Both the position numbers and the translations under genes were made by a program. DNA of 64,000 nt, from contig NZ_LT800499.1 of the NCBI RefSeq assembly GCF_900166625.1, positions 2,066,115 through 2,130,114 of the forward strand, written 5' to 3'. This document shows, piece after piece, positions 27,231 to 36,639 of this stretch; within the stretch, counting starts at the first letter, position 1, and each line of letters opens with the position of its first letter. The notes beneath the pieces are model-generated. The model did no database searches. It was not told the DNA's origin and was given only the letters and a program-made list of their open reading frames with translations. The stretch is from Halobacillus massiliensis. GTDB lineage: Bacteria > Bacillota > Bacilli > Bacillales > Halobacillaceae.

Positions 27231-28165
27231 TAAAATTCCTCCTTAATTTTGATAAGTGGATGCTGGTAAAAGTCATATGCGATAATGGTATTTGGAAAGA
27301 TCTTTTTTGCCTCTTCCTCCAGCTGCCTGATGCCGTCTCCATGGTAACGGGAGGAAATGTGTGTAAGGAGCAGCTGGCCTACATGAGACTCTTTCGCCAG
27401 AGTAGCAGCCTGTTCTACTGTAGAATGGAAATAATCGTGGGCCATAGCTTCTTCATTACTGGCAAATGTACCTTCATGAACAAGCAGGTCAAACCCATAC
27501 AGCGGCTCTTTAAGCTTGGATAAGAAGCGAGTATCCCCTAAAATCGCCAGTCTTCTTCCTCTTTTGGGAGGACCCGTCACTTCTGCCCGGTAAATCGTAG
27601 TACCATCGTCCAAAACTGTCTTATCCTGCTGTTTGATCTTCTGATAGAGCGGACCCGGCTGAATGCCCAGCTCTTTAAGCATATCCGGCAATAGCTCACC
27701 TAGTTTATCTTTTTCTTTAATGAAATAGCCGTAACTGTCCAGACCGTGAAGGAGACGAACAGCTTCTACTTGAAAATCATCATCTTCAAAAAGGATTCCT
27801 TCCTCAATTTCGAGGATATGGAGAGGGTATTTCAAGCGGGTGCCACTGATTCTGAGACTTACCTCAATGTATTCTTTTATACCCTTAGGTCCGTAAACAG
27901 TAACAGGGGTTTCCCCGCCCTGGAAAGAGCGGCTGCTTAATAAACCTGGCAGCCCATATAAGTGGTCGCCGTGCAGGTGGGTGATAAATATTTTTTCAAT
28001 TCTCCGCGGACGGATATTTGTTTTGAGGATTTGGTGCTGGGTGGCTTCTCCACAATCGAACACCCAAGTGGTGCCGCGTTCTTCTAACAGTCGAAGTACA
28101 AGGGAAGAAACGTTCCGTTCTTTAGAGGGTACACCTGATCCTGTACCAAGAAAATATAATTCCAT
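27230..28165 (-). CDS. rnz: Ribonuclease Z
   Basis: tRNA 3' processing endonuclease with a metallo-beta-lactamase fold. The zinc motif HLHGDH is at residues 63-68, [10 protein letters not shown] just before, and the flexible-arm region in the middle; HISSRY lies near the C-terminus. ATG 28165 ([11 protein letters not shown]) is chosen over a longer frame because AAGGAGG lies 9 bases upstream. It gives 311 residues, close to the family. It occupies the yqjK position of the conserved block and is coupled to the aldehyde dehydrogenase gene. Confidence 0.94.
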   Translation of the reverse strand: MELYFLGTGSGVPSKERNVSSLVLRLLEERGTTWVFDCGEATQHQILKTNIRPRRIEKIFITHLHGDHLYGLPGLLSSRSFQGGETPVTVYGPKGIKEYIEVSLRISGTRLKYPLHILEIEEGILFEDDDFQVEAVRLLHGLDSYGYFIKEKDKLGELLPDMLKELGIQPGPLYQKIKQQDKTVLDDGTTIYRAEVTGPPKRGRRLAILGDTRFLSKLKEPLYGFDLLVHEGTFASNEEAMAHDYFHSTVEQAATLAKESHVGQLLLTHISSRYHGDGIRQLEEEAKKIFPNTIIAYDFYQHPLIKIKEEF

Positions 28166-28270
28166 ATATGTATCCTCCTTCCTAACTATAATACCACCTA
28201 AGGGCAGCGGGTACACATAAAATACTATTCGTTAGGGAAATCTAACTCGCCAGTAAACTGCCATAAATAA

Positions 28271-28300
28271 AAGAAAAACTGACGCTTTTTAGCGCCAGTT
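28271..28300 (-). terminator. Minus-strand terminator between the GDPD gene and rnz
   Basis: On the minus strand, AACTGGCGCT-AAAA-AGCGTCAGTT is followed by TTTCTTTTATTT. It lies about 280 bases past the GDPD stop, so the transcript would have a long tail. Confidence 0.65.
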
Positions 28301-28335
28301 AAAAGCAAGTCCGCAAATTGTTTGTCTTTTCTATG

Positions 28336-28490
28336 TTCCTATAATGGCTTCTTTGATTTTCAAAATTGAGGATTCCGTTCCGTTTACCTGAATATGTAGA
28401 AGCCGACATGGGGAACCATGGACGAACGGTAAGCTTCCATACGCTAAAGCCTTTTGCGATCTTACCCTGTTCTTTTCTCCCATAGAAATA
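28336..28490. repeat. Degenerate subtype 2 palindromic element with flank
   Basis: The segment aligns with 44471-44630 after allowing gaps: shared are CTATAA..CTTCTTTGAT, the CCATGG/GAACG block, CGCTAAAGCCTTTTGCGATC and CCCTGTTCTTTTCTCCC. The GCTTTCC arm is deleted and the closing arms are decayed. Together with the terminator this accounts for most of the 28166-28583 gap, where no gene is seen. Confidence 0.6.
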
Positions 28491-28583
28491 CCAGCCGCAT
28501 GGCTTTTACTCCATTAAACGAAACTGTCATTATTTCTTCCATTTTCCTGATCAAATGAGTGATAGAGGAGAGAACTTATCAGC

Positions 28584-29333
28584 TCAAAGGGTTCTGCTGT
28601 TTTGGATTTTATCCCTGTAGGCGACAGCTTGATGAGGTACATCTGTAAAAATACCATCACAGCCAAGTCTGAAACATTTGGCCATATAACTATAGCGATT
28701 AATCGTGTAAACCCGCAGCGGCATTTTTTCTTTTTGACACTGATCTAATAGCTTTCGATCAAGGAGACGATATTTCACATGAAGATCTGAAGCGCCGTGC
28801 TCCTGAGCAAAGTTTGGAAGGTTTCTCCGGGCCGTAGAAGTTAAAAAGGCAGTAGGGACTTTTTTATTAAGCTCATGAACTCTGGTCACACTGTTTAAGT
28901 TGAAACTGGATATGACCGTGCGATAGAGCACATCATACTTTTTAAGCAAATCCAGCACGATTTCTTCAATTTTTTTATACTCAATGACATTTGTTTTTAA
29001 TTCTACATTTAATACCATAGGAAGAGGTTTAAACCAGCAAAGAAATTCTTCCAATGTTAAAATGGAACAGTCAGAATATTTTGTAGAAAACCAGCTGCCG
29101 GCATCTAGTTTTTTTATCTGCTCACCCGTATAATCCTGCACAAATCCGGTACCATTTGTAGTACGGCGAACTGTTTCATCATGGATCAGCACAGGTATAT
29201 TATCTTTAGTAAGCTGAACATCAATCTCAAGACCGTCTGCACCAGCATCACTTGCCAGCTGATAAGCCGCCATTGTATTTTCAGGGGCCATCCGGCTGGC
29301 TCCCCTATGGGCATAAATTAAAGTTTTCGCCAT
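28584..29333 (-). CDS. Glycerophosphodiester phosphodiesterase (YqiK-like)
   Basis: Hydrolyses glycerophosphodiesters to glycerol-3-phosphate and alcohol. It has 249 residues and the GDPD TIM-barrel motifs YAHRGASRMAPENT (His9, Arg10), GLEIDVQLTKD (metal Glu/Asp) and HDETVRRTTNGTG (catalytic His). There is no signal peptide, so it acts in the cytoplasm. ATG is preceded by AAAGAGGTGAAA. It is divergent from the RocB-like gene. Confidence 0.88.
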   Translation of the reverse strand: MAKTLIYAHRGASRMAPENTMAAYQLASDAGADGLEIDVQLTKDNIPVLIHDETVRRTTNGTGFVQDYTGEQIKKLDAGSWFSTKYSDCSILTLEEFLCWFKPLPMVLNVELKTNVIEYKKIEEIVLDLLKKYDVLYRTVISSFNLNSVTRVHELNKKVPTAFLTSTARRNLPNFAQEHGASDLHVKYRLLDRKLLDQCQKEKMPLRVYTINRYSYMAKCFRLGCDGIFTDVPHQAVAYRDKIQNSRTL

Positions 29334-29417
29334 ACGGTTTCACCTCTTTGGACTATTAATAAGATATGATTTTGAAGGATGAATCTCAAAAAGTCAATGT
29401 AAGGGAGTTTATGTGTA

Positions 29418-31034
29418 ATGGATAAATGGCAAACGAAGCAGCAATTAACAGATCTGCTGTGTTCTTTAGTGGAATACCCAAGTGTAACAGGCACAAACGC
29501 AGAAATCGCTATCTTTGAATACTTATATTATATTTTAGAGGACAGGGATTATTATAAAAAGCAGCCTTCCCATTTAAAACTGCATCCGTTAAATGATGGT
29601 CGTCAGTTCCTTTCAGCATTGGTAAAAAACGGAGATTCACAAGAGACGCTGGTCCTCATCGCTCACGCCGATGTAGTTTCTGTTCAGGATTACGGATCAT
29701 TAATCAACCTTGCATTCTACCCGAAGGAACTTACACAAGAATTGCAAAAACATACGGAGAATCTGCCCGATGATGCTTTAAAAGACCTTCAGTCAGGAAA
29801 CTGGATATTCGGGCGGGGGACGATGGATATGAAAGCAGGCTTAACGGTCCATTTATCACTGTTAGAGAAAGCGATGAATGGAGAGTTTCAAGGAAATCTG
29901 CTGCTAATAGCTGTACCGGATGAAGAAGCCAATTCAGAAGGCATGCTTGCATCGCTGCCAGTCCTTGACGAACTTCAGAAAGAACATGGGCTAACATATA
30001 AAGCTGCTGTAAATACAGAGCCGATGTTCAGTAAGTATCCTGGAGATCCTGCCTATTATATGTATACCGGCTCTATTGGAAAAGCACTTCCTGGATTTCT
30101 GTGCTACGGAAAAGAAACACACGCAGGGGAGCCTTTTGGTGGATTAAATGCAAATTTAATGATCAGTTATCTTGCTAAAGAATTAGAATTGAATGAAGCA
30201 TTTATAGAAGAAGTGGATGGGGACAGAACGCCGCCGCCTATCAGCCTCATGCAAAAAGACTTAAAGGAAGAGTATTCAGTACAGACTCCGCAGGCAGCCG
30301 TTGCAATGTACAATGTACTGTTTATGAAACAATCCGTTTATGAAATGAATGATAAGCTATTAAATGCCGCCCAACGTGCGAAGAAGAAAATCATTGATCA
30401 TTACTATAAAAAAGCAGGTTATTACTTAAAAGCAGAACAGAAGTCTGCCTTCGAACCTGACATCCAGGTTATTACTTATAAGGAACTTTATAAAGAAGCC
30501 GTAAAGCGTCATGGGGAAGAGGAAGTGAAAAGAAGAATTAACCTGCTCATTAAGCAGCGATCTCAAGGAGACAGGGATTTTTCCACTACTTTAGTTAATA
30601 CACTGGCTTCATTGTGCAAAGACCTTTCACCGATGATGGTGCTTTTTTACAGCCCGCCGTTCTATCCAGCGGTTTCCTCTCATCATGACCCGCTAATTAA
30701 GAAAATTGCAGGCTTTGCCAGAGACTATGCAAAAAAAGAATATAATGTCGACGTTCTCACTCAGGAATACTTTCCTGGATTGTCCGATTTAAGCTTTATA
30801 GGGCCTGTTACAACTTCTTCATCCATTGAACAGCTTGTCGAGCAAATGCCTATCCAGGATAAAGGATTCAGCCTGCCTTCAAATTTAATGGATTCTGTCA
30901 CTATGCCGATCATTAATATTGGTCCATTAGGGAAAGATCCTCACCAGTGGACAGAACGACTCGAGTTAACCTACAGTTTTGAAAAACTGCCTGTTATTCT
31001 TACACAGTGCTGCCATCAGTTATTAAAATCATAA
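29418..31034 (+). CDS. yqjN: RocB-like M20 family peptidase/amidohydrolase (YqjN family)
   Basis: A 538-residue member of the RocB group of M20 hydrolases. Zinc-site motifs are AHADVVSV (His83, Asp85), GRGTMDMKAG (Asp137) and PDEEANSEG (about 164-172). RocB is associated with arginine use in B. subtilis, and YqjN is its paralogue at this locus; the reaction has not been defined to my knowledge. ATG follows AAGGGAG. It is flanked by its own terminator and is probably monocistronic. Confidence 0.82.
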   Translation: MDKWQTKQQLTDLLCSLVEYPSVTGTNAEIAIFEYLYYILEDRDYYKKQPSHLKLHPLNDGRQFLSALVKNGDSQETLVLIAHADVVSVQDYGSLINLAFYPKELTQELQKHTENLPDDALKDLQSGNWIFGRGTMDMKAGLTVHLSLLEKAMNGEFQGNLLLIAVPDEEANSEGMLASLPVLDELQKEHGLTYKAAVNTEPMFSKYPGDPAYYMYTGSIGKALPGFLCYGKETHAGEPFGGLNANLMISYLAKELELNEAFIEEVDGDRTPPPISLMQKDLKEEYSVQTPQAAVAMYNVLFMKQSVYEMNDKLLNAAQRAKKKIIDHYYKKAGYYLKAEQKSAFEPDIQVITYKELYKEAVKRHGEEEVKRRINLLIKQRSQGDRDFSTTLVNTLASLCKDLSPMMVLFYSPPFYPAVSSHHDPLIKKIAGFARDYAKKEYNVDVLTQEYFPGLSDLSFIGPVTTSSSIEQLVEQMPIQDKGFSLPSNLMDSVTMPIINIGPLGKDPHQWTERLELTYSFEKLPVILTQCCHQLLKS

Positions 31035-31038
31035 TCTT

Positions 31039-31068
31039 AAAAAGCTGTCGAAACTTCGACGGCTTTTT
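31039..31068 (+). terminator. Terminator after the RocB-like gene
   Basis: AAAAAGCTGTCGAA and TTCGACGGCTTTTT pair with one wobble and end in T5. Confidence 0.88.
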
Positions 31069-31161
31069 AATTATATTCTAAGGCTGTTTTTATAGGATAG
31101 CCCAGAAAATCATGCTACAATGAGAAAAATGAACAATCATTCATTATTGGAGGCTTTAGTA

Positions 31162-32124
31162 TTGAGAACCATTAAAGATATAATTCAACCGATAACTGTT
31201 CCGACTCCATATGCAGTAGGCGATGTCCATGCCTACTTACTGCGAAGTGACACCGTCACCTTAATTGATGCGGGGGTAAAAACAACAGCTGCATGGGAAG
31301 CTATGAAGTCCCAGCTCAAAGAATATAACACGGGTCCGGAAGATGTGGAGCAAATTGTGCTCACCCATCATCATCCTGACCATACCGGTTTGTTAGAACG
31401 ATTCCCGAATGCAAAATTATTAGGGCATGAGAAGGTTAAGCCATGGATTGAAAAAGATGAAGTCTTTATTCAAAAATACGAGAACTTTTTTAAAGAATTA
31501 TATAAGGAAGCAGGAGTTCCAGAGCAATACATGGCTGCTTTGGAAGAATCAAAAAAGACTTTAAAATACATTGGTGATGGTATACTTTCTGCGCGCTTAG
31601 AGGAAGGTGACTTGATTCCTTCACACGAGGAGTGGGAGGTCATTGAAACCCCCGGTCATGCCCAAAGTCACATATCTTTATTTAGAGAAGCAGACGGTTC
31701 TTTAATTGCGGGTGATCATTTGTTATTTCACATATCTTCAAACCCACTTCTAGAACCACCTTATCTTGATGAAAATAGACGTCCACTACCTCAGGTCCAA
31801 TATAGGGAGTCCCTGAAGAAGTTGTTAAATTATGAAGTAGGAGACATTTACCCAGGACATGGCAAAACCTTTAAAGAAGCACATCAGTTAATTAGGCGAC
31901 GCCTAAATAAACAAGAAGAAAGAGCAAAGCAGGTAAGAAATATGCTTATCGAAAAACCGCTGACAGCTTTTGAGGTCTGTAAGAAGCTCTTTCCAAAACA
32001 TATGGAAAGCCAGTTCGGATTAACGATATCTGAAACAATGGGGCAGCTTGATTACTTAGATTTTACTTCTCAAGTTCAATATCAATTTGATAGTGGACAG
32101 AAATTTTATTATGTAAACAGGTGA
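31162..32124 (+). CDS. yqjP: Metallo-beta-lactamase-fold hydrolase, YqjP family
   Basis: A 320-residue MBL-fold protein with the THHHPDHTG metal motif (residues 68-76), a downstream TPGHAQSHIS and AGDHLL, and a C-terminal winged-helix-like region (LTAFEVCKKLFP). The TTG at 31162 is chosen because GGAGG is 9 bases upstream and it starts MRTIKDIIQPI; an upstream in-frame ATG at 31120 has no RBS. It is followed 4 bases later by the YqjQ-like gene, the B. subtilis order. The substrate is unknown, probably a thioester or lactone. Confidence 0.83.
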   Translation: MRTIKDIIQPITVPTPYAVGDVHAYLLRSDTVTLIDAGVKTTAAWEAMKSQLKEYNTGPEDVEQIVLTHHHPDHTGLLERFPNAKLLGHEKVKPWIEKDEVFIQKYENFFKELYKEAGVPEQYMAALEESKKTLKYIGDGILSARLEEGDLIPSHEEWEVIETPGHAQSHISLFREADGSLIAGDHLLFHISSNPLLEPPYLDENRRPLPQVQYRESLKKLLNYEVGDIYPGHGKTFKEAHQLIRRRLNKQEERAKQVRNMLIEKPLTAFEVCKKLFPKHMESQFGLTISETMGQLDYLDFTSQVQYQFDSGQKFYYVNR

Positions 32125-32128
32125 TTAT

Positions 32129-32923
32129 ATGAATGACAATTTAAAAGACAAAAAAATATTAATTACAGGAGCTACGAGCGGAATTGGTTTATACTTATCG
32201 ATTCATTTAGCCGGAAAAGGGGCTCAATTAATTTTAATAGCCCGTTCTACGGAAAAACTGGAGATCATTTGTCATACTTTAAGAAAAACGTATGGAGGCA
32301 AAGTTCAAGGTTATACAGCTGACTTATCAAGTGACAGAGACTGGGAAAAAGTGCTGAAGCAAATTAATGAAGAAATCGGTGTAATAGATGTGTTAATAAA
32401 TAATGCGGGGATGGGGATATTTGAGAATGTTGCTGATAGCAATTGGAAAGATATTGATCAAATGATCCAAATTAACTTCAGTGCATTAGTTAGAGCATCC
32501 CATTTTTGGATGCCGCATTTTGTGCAACGGAAAAGTGGTCATATAGTAAATATAAGTTCACAGTCAGCGAAAATGGCGACCCCTAAATCAGCTGTTTATT
32601 CGGCTACGAAGCATGCTGTTCTTGGTTTTTCTAATGCTTTAAGGATGGAAGGAGCGAAAGACGGAGTGCTAGTAACGACCGTTAATTTAGGTCCTGTAAA
32701 AACGAACTTTTTTAAACAGGCGGATCCATCAGGAAATTATGAGAAAGCAATAGCTTCCTTAATGCTTAGTCCAAACAGTGTAGCGAGAATGATAACAAAT
32801 CATTTATTTACTTCGAAACGGGAAATAAACCTGCCCATTTGGATGGAAGCTGGAAGTAAAGTGTATCAAATTATGCCTTCCCTTATAGAAAGATTGTTTG
32901 CCAGGCAGTTTGCCAGTAAATAA
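32129..32923 (+). CDS. yqjQ: Short-chain dehydrogenase, YqjQ family
   Basis: A 264-residue SDR with the cofactor motif GATSGIG (14-20), NNAG (91-94), and the catalytic Tyr157/Lys161 in YSATK preceded by SSQS (Ser near 144). The Arg-containing segment after the second strand (ARSTEKL) suggests NADP(H). The ATG lies 4 bases behind yqjP and uses AGGTGA overlapping its stop region, so the two are cotranscribed. The oxidised substrate is unknown. Confidence 0.85.
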   Translation: MNDNLKDKKILITGATSGIGLYLSIHLAGKGAQLILIARSTEKLEIICHTLRKTYGGKVQGYTADLSSDRDWEKVLKQINEEIGVIDVLINNAGMGIFENVADSNWKDIDQMIQINFSALVRASHFWMPHFVQRKSGHIVNISSQSAKMATPKSAVYSATKHAVLGFSNALRMEGAKDGVLVTTVNLGPVKTNFFKQADPSGNYEKAIASLMLSPNSVARMITNHLFTSKREINLPIWMEAGSKVYQIMPSLIERLFARQFASK

Positions 32924-32976
32924 TTTTTGCATGGATGAGCCTTATTTTCTAATATGGAAACAGGAGGGGATATAAG

Positions 32977-33312
32977 ATGAAGCTGACGATTACAGAAGAT
33001 GCATTGAAAGAGCTAAAACAGGTAAAAACCAGCAACCATACCGCTCTTCGTCTCTATTACGATACGGCAGGCATGGGCTGTGGGGTCAATGGACAGCCGA
33101 CTATTCGGTTTACGGATCTTGTAAGAGAAGAGAAGGATGAAACAGTGGAAAATGAAGATTTTCATGTGATTATAGATAAGCAGCAGGCTGTTTTCTTTCA
33201 AAAAGACATGAAGCTTGCTTTTACAAAGGGAACATTCAGGCTTTCCAGCCCTGAAGGAATTCTAACTCCGATCATCCCTGTGGCCAGTGTGACAAAAGAG
33301 GTATATCTATGA
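32977..33312 (+). CDS. yqkB: YqkB, HesB/IscA-like iron-sulfur biosynthesis-family protein
   Basis: A 111-residue beta-rich protein of the Fe-S biosynthesis domain family. Only one cysteine is obvious (GMGCGVNG near 36), and the C-terminal CGC pair of true A-type carriers is missing, so a cluster-carrier role is doubtful. ATG behind GGAGGGG. It overlaps yqkE by four bases (ATGA), showing coupling. Synteny with B. subtilis yqkB supports the name. Confidence 0.8.
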   Translation: MKLTITEDALKELKQVKTSNHTALRLYYDTAGMGCGVNGQPTIRFTDLVREEKDETVENEDFHVIIDKQQAVFFQKDMKLAFTKGTFRLSSPEGILTPIIPVASVTKEVYL

Positions 33313-33533
33313 GTAATAGGAAGCGAAAAGAAGAAGAGTTACTGAGACAATCTATTAGTGAGGATATTGCGGAGAAGCTTCAAAATAAAAAGAAGCAGTT
33401 AAAGCAGCAGGAAGAAGAACGTGCGGAAAAAGAAAAGAAAAAGAGAATCCAGCAGAGAAAAAAACAGGAAGAGAATAAAAGCTTTGAGGACCTTTTCAAT
33501 GAAAGTGAAATGGACTGGAAATCTTTCAAATAA
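33309..33533 (+). CDS. yqkE: YqkE-like small charged protein (DUF3886)
   Basis: A 74-residue, very Lys/Glu-rich protein predicted to form a single long coiled coil (about 8-58) with a conserved acidic tail KSFEDLFNESEMDWKSFK. This tail and the length match B. subtilis YqkE. It overlaps yqkB by ATGA and is followed by a strong terminator. Function unknown. Confidence 0.78.
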   Translation: MSNRKRKEEELLRQSISEDIAEKLQNKKKQLKQQEEERAEKEKKKRIQQRKKQEENKSFEDLFNESEMDWKSFK

Positions 33534-33567
33534 AACATGAACAGTACCATTTAATAAATTTATTAAT

Positions 33568-33612
33568 AAAGAAGGAACCCTATGGTTTTACACCGAGGGT
33601 TCCTTCTTTATT
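33568..33612. terminator. Bidirectional terminator between yqkE and the neutral protease
   Basis: AAAGAAGGAACCCT (33568-33581) pairs with AGGGTTCCTTCTTT (33596-33609), with A/T tracts at both ends. Confidence 0.88.
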
Positions 33613-33645
33613 AGCACTCTATATTATACATTTCACTCCACAAGG

Positions 33646-35319
33646 TTATTCGGTAATGCCTACTTGATTGAGGCCGTCTTCAGTAGCCTTGGCTTCTTCG
33701 CTGCCTTCCCCGTAGATATCAACAGCAGATTGAATCAGAACTTCTCGTGCATGGCTGAAATCAGAATTCGGTGTTAAATACTCATTTAAGGCACGGTAGT
33801 AAATTTGTCCAAGCTTTTCTTTTCCAATCTGTTCCCCTGTAATATAAGCGGCATGGTTAATAATAGAGGAGTTAATATGAACGCCTCCATTATCCAGGTT
33901 TAGTGGAAGGTCATAATATTCATCCATGTGTGAAGGATACATACCGCTGCCATCGCCGTAAGGCACATAGGCTGCATTAACTGGATATTTGCTTGGATCG
34001 CTTAAACTGCGAAGAGAAGTTCTTCCGGAAGATTTTGCATCTTCTCCCATAATATCTTCACCAACCTCCCAATCTTCATCATCCACTAGTGCTCCGAAAA
34101 TATCTGAAAAAGCTTCATTAAGGGCGCCTGACTGGTTACGGTATCTTAAATTAGCCGTATGTGTAGTGACACCATGGGTCATCTCATGGGCCGCAACATC
34201 CAATCCAGCCGATAACGGTACCATAAATTCTCCATCACCGTCTCCATAAGTCATATAACTGCCGTTCCAAAAGGCGTTATTATAATCTTCACCAAAATGG
34301 ACAACAGACATAATGGCCATTCCTTCATCATCGATAGAATTGCGGCCATGTTCTTCTAAATAGTAATCGTACACTTCTTCTGAGTTGTAGTGTGCGTCTA
34401 CTGCAGGTCTATCGTAGTCGTCCTTAAAGGAAGCACTATTATTCTTATAAAGCTCTGCAGAACCACTAAATTGATTTTTCATATCATATGTCATGATACC
34501 TTCTAGTCCATTATGAGTTGTATCATAAAGGTAGAATTCTGTACCCTTTGAATTTCTATCATTTTTATGACTGATATGTAAATTTCTATGTTCACCTAGT
34601 ACCCCTAAACCGGCACCGTTAGCGGACTTATATTCGTCTGCATGCATGAGAGCGTTGTATTGGTCAACAATCTCACCTGATTTAGCATCGACATACACAA
34701 ACCAGTTGCCTGGATCTTCTCCCATGAAGTTTACATTTACCTTGTAGGTAAGGTAGTTCTTATCATTAAATGGATAAATTACGAGCTCTGAAGAAGGGCT
34801 TTCCACTAGATCATTCGTCGCTTTTACAGACTGTTTTGCAATGGAAATACTTTCAACTTTTGATAGGGAAGCTTTTGTAGATATATTATCCTCTTCTACA
34901 GAGTCACTAAATTGTCCGTTTACAGATTGGATCTTGTTTTCCTTGTCATAAGTAACAGCTATTTCATGTCCTTCAACGGGAACTCCATTCTTTATCTGCT
35001 GTAATTTAACATGCTTCATTTTCAAGTCATCGGTTTTTACTTCTTTAGATTTCAAGTTCTTTTCCGGCACATTTATTTTATATTTATTACTATTTTCTTT
35101 TAAGAAATTTAAAGCATTTTGGGCATTAGCTTCATTTTGTTTCTTAGCTTGTTTTTCTTTAACGAAGAAAGGTTTACCTGTATCTGCTTTCTCTTTATTA
35201 GCCTGTGAGTATGAGGGGACGGATTGAGTACTTACTGCGTCCGACTGCAAAGGGGAAACCATGCCCATTAGAAGTGCAGAAGAAAGGACAGCTGCTGGCA
35301 ATACATGTTTCTTTTTCAT
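33646..35319 (-). CDS. npr: Secreted thermolysin-family neutral metalloprotease (M4, bacillolysin type)
   Basis: A 557-residue preproenzyme. It has a signal peptide (about 1-29: KKK, hydrophobic core, cleavage near SDA), an FTP/PepSY propeptide (about 50-220), then the mature M4 domain. The zinc motif is AAHEMTHGVTTH (about 375), with the third ligand in GALNEAFSDIFG, and the HINSSIINHAAY segment carries the active-site His. ATG follows TAGGAGG. Extracellular protein degradation; the acidic mature domain would suit a saline medium, which is an inference. Confidence 0.93.
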   Translation of the reverse strand: MKKKHVLPAAVLSSALLMGMVSPLQSDAVSTQSVPSYSQANKEKADTGKPFFVKEKQAKKQNEANAQNALNFLKENSNKYKINVPEKNLKSKEVKTDDLKMKHVKLQQIKNGVPVEGHEIAVTYDKENKIQSVNGQFSDSVEEDNISTKASLSKVESISIAKQSVKATNDLVESPSSELVIYPFNDKNYLTYKVNVNFMGEDPGNWFVYVDAKSGEIVDQYNALMHADEYKSANGAGLGVLGEHRNLHISHKNDRNSKGTEFYLYDTTHNGLEGIMTYDMKNQFSGSAELYKNNSASFKDDYDRPAVDAHYNSEEVYDYYLEEHGRNSIDDEGMAIMSVVHFGEDYNNAFWNGSYMTYGDGDGEFMVPLSAGLDVAAHEMTHGVTTHTANLRYRNQSGALNEAFSDIFGALVDDEDWEVGEDIMGEDAKSSGRTSLRSLSDPSKYPVNAAYVPYGDGSGMYPSHMDEYYDLPLNLDNGGVHINSSIINHAAYITGEQIGKEKLGQIYYRALNEYLTPNSDFSHAREVLIQSAVDIYGEGSEEAKATEDGLNQVGITE

Positions 35320-35508
35320 AAAATTCCTCCTAAGATATAATAAAACAATTATAGAAAAATATAGAAAATAACTATAGAGTATTTTGAACTGTTTATTAAT
35401 TTAGAAAATTATTAATATTTCCAACTATTGTAGGTTGATCGTTAGTTTAAGAGATCTTAAGTTTGAAAAATCATTTCAGAGAAAAAAAGTAAATAATCTT
35501 TAAGTAGG

Positions 35509-35529
35509 AAATTTCGTATTACGAAATTT
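35509..35529. promoter_or_regulatory. Perfect palindrome between the neutral protease and aldo/keto reductase genes
   Basis: AAATTTCGT-ATT-ACGAAATTT, a 9-base inverted repeat about 190 bases upstream of the protease start. It looks like a dimeric-repressor operator, but it lacks a T run and no regulator is assigned. Confidence 0.4.
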
Positions 35530-35540
35530 TATATAAAAAT

Positions 35541-35580
35541 AAAAAAACCTTAAAGATTAATTTAATCTTTAAGGTTTTTT
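35541..35580 (-). terminator. Terminator of the aldo/keto reductase gene
   Basis: AAAAAACCTTAAAGATTA and its exact complement around AATT give an 18-base stem; the minus-strand reading ends in T7. Confidence 0.9.
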
Positions 35581-35584
35581 ACTC

Positions 35585-36505
35585 TTAACGGTGCTTATCA
35601 TATTTAAGAGGTTTCGTCATGGATTGTACTTCACCGAATATTTGATCAGTGATTGGGGTGGCAGAAAGGTAGGTCAGGTTTTTCTCAAGCTGCTCAACTG
35701 AACTGGCACCAAAGACGGCAGTAGCTACAGAAGAGTGGTACAGGATATATTGCAGGGCCAGGGCTTCAGCCGTACGATCTTCACTCTGGTAGTCCCGCCA
35801 CTTTTTCTCAATGGCCAGCAGTTCTTCATAACTGTATTCAAGAAAACCTTCTTTTCCTTTTTCATTTACCTTTTCTTCAGCATTAGAGGAAAGCATTCCT
35901 TTAGCCATCGGCCCCCGGGCCAAAACGCTGATGTTGTTCTCTGTTAGGAGATTGAGAATTTCTTCCTCTGGTCTTCTGTCAAGAAGGTTGTACTGCATCA
36001 TGACACTAACAATTGAAGAATTTCTCACAAATTCCCTAATAACATTAGGACGGATCGAAGAGATTCCATACTCTCGAATCAATCCTTCCTTTTTCAGTTC
36101 TTCAAAAGCTTCAATCGTTTCGTCTATAGGATCTTCAATCGTTCCTCCATGAAGCTGGTACAAGTCTATATAGTCAGTCCCCAGCCGCTGTAGGCTGTCT
36201 TTTACACCGCTTTTTATATGTTTTTTTGAAGGATCCCATGTCCAGCCTTCTTGACCCGGCGTGAAATTATTGCCGACTTTTGTTCCGAGAATGACTTCTT
36301 CCCTGCGGTCTTTTATCGCTTCACCGACAATGCGTTCATTTTCACCAAAGTCATATAAGTCGGCAGTATCCAAATAATTAATCCCCGCATCGAGCGCACG
36401 GTCTATGATTTCTTTGGCCTTGTTATAGTCTGAACCCAGCGACATACAGCCAAGACCTATTTCAGAAACATGCAGATCAGAATTTCCAATTTGTCTTTTA
36501 TTCAT
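35585..36505 (-). CDS. yqkF: Aldo/keto reductase (YqkF-like)
   Basis: NAD(P)H-dependent carbonyl reductase of 306 residues with the (beta/alpha)8 AKR fold. Catalytic tetrad motifs are YLDTADLYDFGENE (Asp and Tyr), LGTKVG (Lys) and YQLHGG (His). ATG behind AGGAAGTT, divergent from nudF, exactly as in the B. subtilis yqkF-yqkG pair. Physiological substrate unknown. Confidence 0.86.
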   Translation of the reverse strand: MNKRQIGNSDLHVSEIGLGCMSLGSDYNKAKEIIDRALDAGINYLDTADLYDFGENERIVGEAIKDRREEVILGTKVGNNFTPGQEGWTWDPSKKHIKSGVKDSLQRLGTDYIDLYQLHGGTIEDPIDETIEAFEELKKEGLIREYGISSIRPNVIREFVRNSSIVSVMMQYNLLDRRPEEEILNLLTENNISVLARGPMAKGMLSSNAEEKVNEKGKEGFLEYSYEELLAIEKKWRDYQSEDRTAEALALQYILYHSSVATAVFGASSVEQLEKNLTYLSATPITDQIFGEVQSMTKPLKYDKHR

Positions 36506-36639
36506 AAAGTTGAACTTCCTTTCACTTGAGAGTTTTAAAACGGATAATTTACCATCTTTAGCTTTATATAAGGTTATAGTTCAAGTCTTTTCTCTCCCTA
36601 TGATAAACTATTTATAGACTTTAAGAGAGGATGAAGCAT

